Below are positions 59,450 to 64,000 of a DNA stretch of 64,000 nucleotides, one piece after another. Origin of the DNA: Halobacteriales archaeon QS_4_70_19 (GTDB taxonomy: Archaea; Halobacteriota; Halobacteria; Halobacteriales; Haloarculaceae). Position numbers and translations under genes: made by a program. The stretch spans positions 1 through 64,000 of the forward strand of contig PXRM01000027.1 of assembly GCA_003020985.1 (NCBI GenBank), read 5' to 3'. Positions within the stretch are counted from its first letter, which is position 1. The number at the start of each line of letters is the position of its first letter. Below the pieces are notes generated by a model. It was given only the letters and a program-made list of their open reading frames with translations. It had not been told where the DNA came from and searched no databases.

Positions 59450-62272
59450 TCACTCATCCGTCGACGATACGTCGTCGACGAGATGGCAGGCCGCCGGGTG
59501 GTCGGACGCGCCGAGTTTCGGACCGGTCGTCTCGCAGACACTCTCGAACCGCTCCCGGAGGACCGTCGCCGCCGTGTCATCGTCGCCTGCGGCGAGTGCC
59601 CGGAGCGCCCGGTCGACCGTGGCCCGGTTCTCGTCGGTGAGCTCGTGGTCGAACAGGTCGTCGTACAGCGCCTCCGCGACCGCCTCCGGCTCCGACCCGG
59701 GGTCGCCGCCGTCGGTCGCCGCCTCGCCGTCCGCCTCGACGGCCCGCTCCGCGTCCGGCCCCTCGAGCGACTCGCGGACGGTCTCGACACCCGACTCCCC
59801 GCGCTCGATACGGTCGCGCAGGCGCATCACCTCGCGGAAGGCGTCCTGGTCGATGTCGATGTTCTCGGGCGGGATGACCTCCGGGCACCGCGTCCGGAAC
59901 CGGCAGCCCGAGGGCGGGTCGATCGGCGAGGGGACGTCGCCCTCGAGTACCACCCGGTCGCCGGCGACGGTCGGATCGGGCCGCGGGATGGCCGACAGCA
60001 GCGACCTGGTGTACGGGTGCCTCGGGTCCGCGAACAGTTCGTCCGTCGGCGCGACCTCGACGATCTCGCCGAGGTACATCACCGCCACGCGGTCGCAGAC
60101 GTGCCGGACGACGCTCAGGTCGTGGGCGATGAACAGGTACGTGAGGCCGAACTCCGCCTGCAGGTCCTCCAGCAGGTTGAGAATCTGGGCCTGCACGGAG
60201 ACGTCTAGCGCGCTGACCGGCTCGTCGCAGACCACGAAGTCGGGGTCGACGGCGAGGGCCCGCGCGATGCCGACCCGCTGGCGCTGGCCCCCCGAGAGCT
60301 CGTGCGGGTAGCGGTCGTACTGGTCGCGGTCGAGGCCGACCGCGTCGAGCAGTTCCAGCACCCGCTCGCGACGCTGCTGGCGGCGGTTCCCCTCGGTCGG
60401 CGGTTCCTCCGGCAGGTCGTGGATCTTCAGCGGCTCCATCACCGTCTGCCCGACTGTCATCCGCGGGTCCAGCGAGGAGAGCGGGTCCTGGAAGATCATC
60501 TGGATCTCGCGACGGCGCTCCCGGAGCTCCGCCTTGTCGAGCGACGCCAGGTCCTCGCCCGCGAAGACGACGCGGCCGTCGGTCGGCTCCAGCAGTCGCA
60601 GTATCGACCGCCCGGTCGTCGACTTGCCGCAGCCGGACTCGCCCACCAGCCCCAGGGTCTCCCGCTCGTAGATGTCGAAGGAGACGCCGTCGACCGCGCG
60701 GACGGTGTCGGGTTTCTCGCCGACGTACCGGTCGAGCAGGTCGTCGGCCTGCGAGAAGTGCTTCCGTAGCCCGTCGACCTCCAGCAGGCGGCGGTCGGTT
60801 CGGGTGGACTCGCTCGCCGCCACGCCGCTCTCGTCGGCGGCGTACTCGGCCGTGTCGAACGACTCCAGGATGCACTTCGCCCGGTGGTCGAACGCGGTCC
60901 CGTCCCGGTCCACCCGGCTCGCCCCCGTCGCTCCGGCGTCGTCTCCCTCCATCCCGGCCGCCAGTTCGGGACTCACCACCGTCCGGTCGGTGTCGCGTTC
61001 CCGGCCGCCGTGCTCCAGGTAGGGGATCTCCCCCTCGCGGCAGTCCGGCTGGGCCCAGGGACAGCGCGCGGCGAAGTGGCACCCCTCGGGCATGTCGATG
61101 AGCGAGGGGACGTTCCCCCGGATGGGCCGGAGCCGCTCTTTCTCCGCCCGCGGGATCGACTCCAGCAGCGTGTACGTGTACGGGTGCGAGGGGTTCCCGA
61201 AGATTTCCTCGACGGGTCCCTCCTCGACGATCTCCCCGGCGTACATCACGGCGACCCGGTCGCAGGTCTCCGCGACGACGCCGAGGTCGTGCGTGATGAA
61301 CAGCACCGCCATCCCCAGCTCGTCCTGCAGGTCGTCGATCAGGTCGAGGATCTGGGCCTGGATGGTCACGTCGAGCGCCGTCGTCGGCTCGTCGGCGATG
61401 AGCAGTCGGGGCTGGCAGGCCAGCGCGATGGCGATCAGCACCCGCTGGCGCATCCCGCCGGAGAACTCGTGGGGGTAGCCCTCCAGGCGCGCGGCCGCCT
61501 CCGGGATGCCGACCGACTCGAGGATGTCGACCACGTCGGCCGTCACCTGCTCCTCGTTCCCGCGGTCGCTGAACGGGAGGATCTCCCGGACCGCGTTGAG
61601 CCAGCTGTCCCGCCGGCGGTTGCCGTAGCGGTGGAGCCGGAGCGACTCGGCCACCTGCTCGCCGATCGGGATGGAGGGGTTCAGCGACGTCATCGGGTCC
61701 TGGAAGATCATGCTCATCTCCCCGCCGCGGACCTCCCGGAGGATGCGCTCGGGCGCACGCGAGAGGTCCACGTACCCCTCCTCGATGGTAACGGCCGCCG
61801 AACCGCCGCCGGCGGTGGTCCCGTTCTCGTCGGCGCTCTCCGCCTCGCTTTCGTCGCCCCCCGGCCTGAGTCCCTTCGGCCGCGTCCGGGCGAGCGCCGC
61901 GACGCGCTCGCTCCCGGACAGCGTCTCGAACCCGTCGATCCCCTTGCGGACCGACTCCGGGACGGCCGCGGTGTCGACGCTCGCCGCCGTGACGTGGAGG
62001 TAGTCCCCCAGCCCGCCGGGGTTCGCGGCGAGGAGCCGCCGGACCGTCGCCGGGTCGCGGAACTCGACCGACCCGCCGACGACCTCGCCGGGGTCGTCGA
62101 CCAGCCCCATCGCCGACAGCGCCGTCACCGACTTGCCGGAGCCGGACTCGCCGACCAGTCCCACCGTCTCCCCCGCCCGGACGGTCAGGTCCACCCCGTC
62201 GACCGCCTTCACCGTCCCGCGCTCCGTGTCGAACTGCGTCCGGAGGTCGTCGAGGCACAGCAGATCTCGCAT
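59450..62272 (-). CDS. Fused DppD-DppF ATPase of the peptide ABC transporter
   Basis: Protein of 940 residues with two complete ATPase domains. Domain 1: Walker A GESGSGKS near 42, signature FSGGMRQRV, Walker [13 protein letters not shown], then an oligo-HPY tail ([14 protein letters not shown]). Domain 2: [28 protein letters not shown] and [15 protein letters not shown] roughly 120-residue insert between Walker A and Q-loop of domain 1 (containing [14 protein letters not shown] and a Glu/Ser/Gly-rich linker) is unusual. The C-terminal 140 residues are a helical, acidic extension. The ATG at 62272 is the family start; an upstream frame to 62707 is not coding-like. It is the first gene of the operon. 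Confidence 0.93.
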   Translation of the reverse strand: MRDLLCLDDLRTQFDTERGTVKAVDGVDLTVRAGETVGLVGESGSGKSVTALSAMGLVDDPGEVVGGSVEFRDPATVRRLLAANPGGLGDYLHVTAASVDTAAVPESVRKGIDGFETLSGSERVAALARTRPKGLRPGGDESEAESADENGTTAGGGSAAVTIEEGYVDLSRAPERILREVRGGEMSMIFQDPMTSLNPSIPIGEQVAESLRLHRYGNRRRDSWLNAVREILPFSDRGNEEQVTADVVDILESVGIPEAAARLEGYPHEFSGGMRQRVLIAIALACQPRLLIADEPTTALDVTIQAQILDLIDDLQDELGMAVLFITHDLGVVAETCDRVAVMYAGEIVEEGPVEEIFGNPSHPYTYTLLESIPRAEKERLRPIRGNVPSLIDMPEGCHFAARCPWAQPDCREGEIPYLEHGGRERDTDRTVVSPELAAGMEGDDAGATGASRVDRDGTAFDHRAKCILESFDTAEYAADESGVAASESTRTDRRLLEVDGLRKHFSQADDLLDRYVGEKPDTVRAVDGVSFDIYERETLGLVGESGCGKSTTGRSILRLLEPTDGRVVFAGEDLASLDKAELRERRREIQMIFQDPLSSLDPRMTVGQTVMEPLKIHDLPEEPPTEGNRRQQRRERVLELLDAVGLDRDQYDRYPHELSGGQRQRVGIARALAVDPDFVVCDEPVSALDVSVQAQILNLLEDLQAEFGLTYLFIAHDLSVVRHVCDRVAVMYLGEIVEVAPTDELFADPRHPYTRSLLSAIPRPDPTVAGDRVVLEGDVPSPIDPPSGCRFRTRCPEVIPPENIDIDQDAFREVMRLRDRIERGESGVETVRESLEGPDAERAVEADGEAATDGGDPGSEPEAVAEALYDDLFDHELTDENRATVDRALRALAAGDDDTAATVLRERFESVCETTGPKLGASDHPAACHLVDDVSSTDE

Positions 62273-62408
62273 TGTCCGCCCTTCATCGATGGCGGGCAAA
62301 ACGCTTGTGCTGCAGTCCGACCCATGCAGTGAAGGCGGCGTGCCGACGAAAGCGGTCCCGCCGTCGGCAGCCGGGAGCGTTTTCATCCCCCGCCCCCGCA
62401 TCCCGGTC

Positions 62409-62906
62409 ATGGGAGCACCGGAACGCCCCGAGGACAACCCGTTCCCCCGCGTGGTCGACCGCTGGGAGCAGGTCATCGAGGACATGCACGCCACGGCCGC
62501 CGAGTACCGCGAGGCGGGCTGGGACGTCGTCGCCCTCCACCCCGGGGACGTGACCGTCGTGGACCCGGAGGACGTCGACCCCGACTCGTCGTACGACCTC
62601 CGGGCCGGACTCGACGTCGTCGTCCCCGGCGACGAGTACGAGGAGCTCCGGGCGCTCGTCGAGGACCGGACGTTCGACGAGTACGAACTCCTCCGGGCGG
62701 TCGCCAACGGAGTGGTCTTCGCCGTCGTCGCGCTAGAGGCCGCCGAGGACGACGCGGCGGTGCTCGTCCCGGCGTACTACGACGTGGCCGATTTCACCCC
62801 GCTCGCCGAGTACGACCGGCTCCACACCCAGATTCGGCGCCTCGGGGACCATCCCGTGGTGACGTTCACGCACGAGGACCCCACCCCCTTCTTTCCCGAG
62901 GACTGA
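62409..62906 (+). CDS. Conserved haloarchaeal hypothetical protein
   Basis: Protein of 165 residues. Starts with [20 protein letters not shown], then [20 protein letters not shown], an acidic alpha/beta domain ([20 protein letters not shown]) and ends [11 protein letters not shown]. No signal, helix or metal motif. A soluble cytoplasmic protein conserved in haloarchaea; I know no function. Divergent from the ABC operon with 136 bases between starts. Confidence 0.75.
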   Translation: MGAPERPEDNPFPRVVDRWEQVIEDMHATAAEYREAGWDVVALHPGDVTVVDPEDVDPDSSYDLRAGLDVVVPGDEYEELRALVEDRTFDEYELLRAVANGVVFAVVALEAAEDDAAVLVPAYYDVADFTPLAEYDRLHTQIRRLGDHPVVTFTHEDPTPFFPED

Positions 62907-63125
62907 GGCCGCCGTCGCCGCGGGGCGCGGGGTGTAGGCTATCGAACAACGTTGGAAATATCTGACAAAAGTTCGGAATAGTATGAAAAGTGTATATTTA
63001 GGGGTGCTATTAGGGAGCTAACCGTGAAAAATGCGCCGTCACGTCACCGGAGCATAACGGGGAACGCCGGATGCTGACGTGGAACAATCAGAAACCACTT
63101 CACCCGACACCGACACCCCCCGGTA

Positions 63126-64000
63126 ATGGACCTCCAGAACGCGCGGGTCTGCATCACGGGCGGTGCGGGCTTCGTCGGCTCGCATCTCGCGGAGCACCTG
63201 CTCGCCGAGCACGACGCCGACGTGCGGATCGCCGACCGGTTCTCCAACTCCTCGCCGGACTGGGTCCCCGACGATGCCGAGGTCGTCGAGGGCGACCTCT
63301 CGGACCCCGACGTCGTCGCCGAGGCCATCACGGCCGACGTGGACGTCGTCTTCCACTTCGCCGCCGACAAGGACGCCTCGCGGGACGACACCGAGCAGTT
63401 CCGGGCCAACACGGAGCTGACGCGGCGCGTCGTCGAGCGGATGGACGAGGTCGACGTGCGGAAGGTAGCGTACACCTCCTCGTCGACGGTGTACGGGGAG
63501 GCCCCCCGACCGACGCCGGAGGACTACGCCCCCCTCGAGCCGATCAGCGTCTACGGCGCCGCGAAGCTCGCCGAGGAGTCGCTCCTCTCCGTGTACGCCC
63601 ACAGCCACGACTTCCAGTCGTGGGCGTTCCGCTTTGCCAACATCGTGGGTCCGCGGCTGCAGCTCGGGGCCGTCATCCCGGATTTCATCGCGAAGCTCCG
63701 GGACGACCCGAGTTCGCTGGAGATCCTCGGCGACGGCCGGCAGGAGAAGTCCTACCTCCACGTCGTGGACTGCGTGGACGCGATGTGCCACGTCGTCGAG
63801 CACGCCGACCAGCCCGTCAACACCTACAACCTCGGCACCCGGACCACCACGTCGGTCAAGACCATCGCGGACATCGTGGCCGACGAGATGGACGTCGACC
63901 CGGAGTACGAGTTCACGGGCGGCGACCGCGGCTGGACGGGTGACGTACCGCGGATGCGCCTCTCTGTCGAGAAGCTCGCGGGGCTGGGCTGGGAGGCCGA
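63126..64000 (+). CDS. NAD-dependent nucleotide-sugar epimerase/dehydratase, partial
   Basis: At least 291 residues; cut by the right edge. Extended SDR with TGGAGFVGSHLAEHL near 10, FHFAADKDAS near 78, TSSSTVYGE near 118 and the YxxxK pair in SVYGAAKLAEES near 145. FRFANIVGPR and the LGTRTTTSVKTIADIV segment near 240 fit UDP-glucose 4-epimerase-like enzymes. It supplies sugars for surface glycans. Only the last 15 to 20 residues should be missing. The upstream 219-base gap contains an AT-rich promoter-like stretch (GTATATTTAGG near 62992). Confidence 0.92.
   Translation, partial: MDLQNARVCITGGAGFVGSHLAEHLLAEHDADVRIADRFSNSSPDWVPDDAEVVEGDLSDPDVVAEAITADVDVVFHFAADKDASRDDTEQFRANTELTRRVVERMDEVDVRKVAYTSSSTVYGEAPRPTPEDYAPLEPISVYGAAKLAEESLLSVYAHSHDFQSWAFRFANIVGPRLQLGAVIPDFIAKLRDDPSSLEILGDGRQEKSYLHVVDCVDAMCHVVEHADQPVNTYNLGTRTTTSVKTIADIVADEMDVDPEYEFTGGDRGWTGDVPRMRLSVEKLAGLGWEA

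Overview
The window is chromosomal DNA from a halophilic archaeon (class Halobacteria). It is GC-rich and most proteins are strongly acidic. Archaeal or haloarchaeal markers include RadB, ribosomal protein L10e, an initiator tRNA-Met with an A1:U72 pair, a long-chain prenyl diphosphate synthase, halocyanins, twin-arginine lipoproteins, type IV pilins with the archaeal hydrophobic domain, and a bc/b6f-type complex surrounded by small haloarchaeal membrane proteins. I cannot name the genus from sequence alone.

Layout. 1-1.7 kb: an AbrB-type antitoxin and a frameshifted PHP/CehA phosphoesterase pseudogene. 1.7-6.6 kb: a CBS protein with an HPF-like tail, RadB, a cytochrome P450, a universal stress protein and L10e. 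6.8-11.4 kb: cell-surface glycosylation genes (DUF2298 membrane protein, family 2 glycosyltransferase, GtrA). 11.5-13.9 kb: initiator tRNA, a tnpB gene framed by a degenerate copy of the tRNA 3' end, and about 0.9 kb without genes. 13.9-20.5 kb: a purine phosphoribosyltransferase, a pilin, three toxin-antitoxin modules interleaved with a three-copy repeat, and three tandem pilins. 21.2-28.0 kb: a complete seven-subunit Mrp (Mnh) sodium/proton antiporter operon with an extra 43-codon frame inside it. 28-39 kb: SDR, a pilin-like FG-GAP protein, CoaBC, a flavoprotein, a DUF368 polyprenyl-phosphate transporter on lower-GC DNA, a halocyanin, an NAD-kinase-like protein, an M28 peptidase and a prenyl synthase. 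39-45 kb: a Rieske/cytochrome b operon with its own halocyanin. 45-50 kb: endonuclease III, small membrane proteins, a second TnpB element and an acyl-CoA dehydrogenase. 50-55 kb: an aldehyde dehydrogenase, three Tat lipoproteins and two gene remnants. 55-62.3 kb: a dipeptide/oligopeptide ABC transporter operon whose two ATPases are fused. 62.4-64 kb: a conserved hypothetical gene and a nucleotide-sugar epimerase cut by the window edge.

How it works together. The Mrp operon (sodium/proton exchange), the cytochrome b/Rieske/halocyanin operon (quinol oxidation to blue-copper protein) and the Dpp operon (peptide uptake) are coherent systems. The 11.5-20.5 kb segment is accessory: a tRNA-adjacent insertion, toxin-antitoxin modules that share a GTANTAC promoter motif, a repeat that duplicates the tail of a vapC gene, and a variable pilin array. 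At least five broken or partial genes (PHP protein, TumE-like toxin, TTHB210-like protein, halocyanin, PIN toxin) show continuing turnover.
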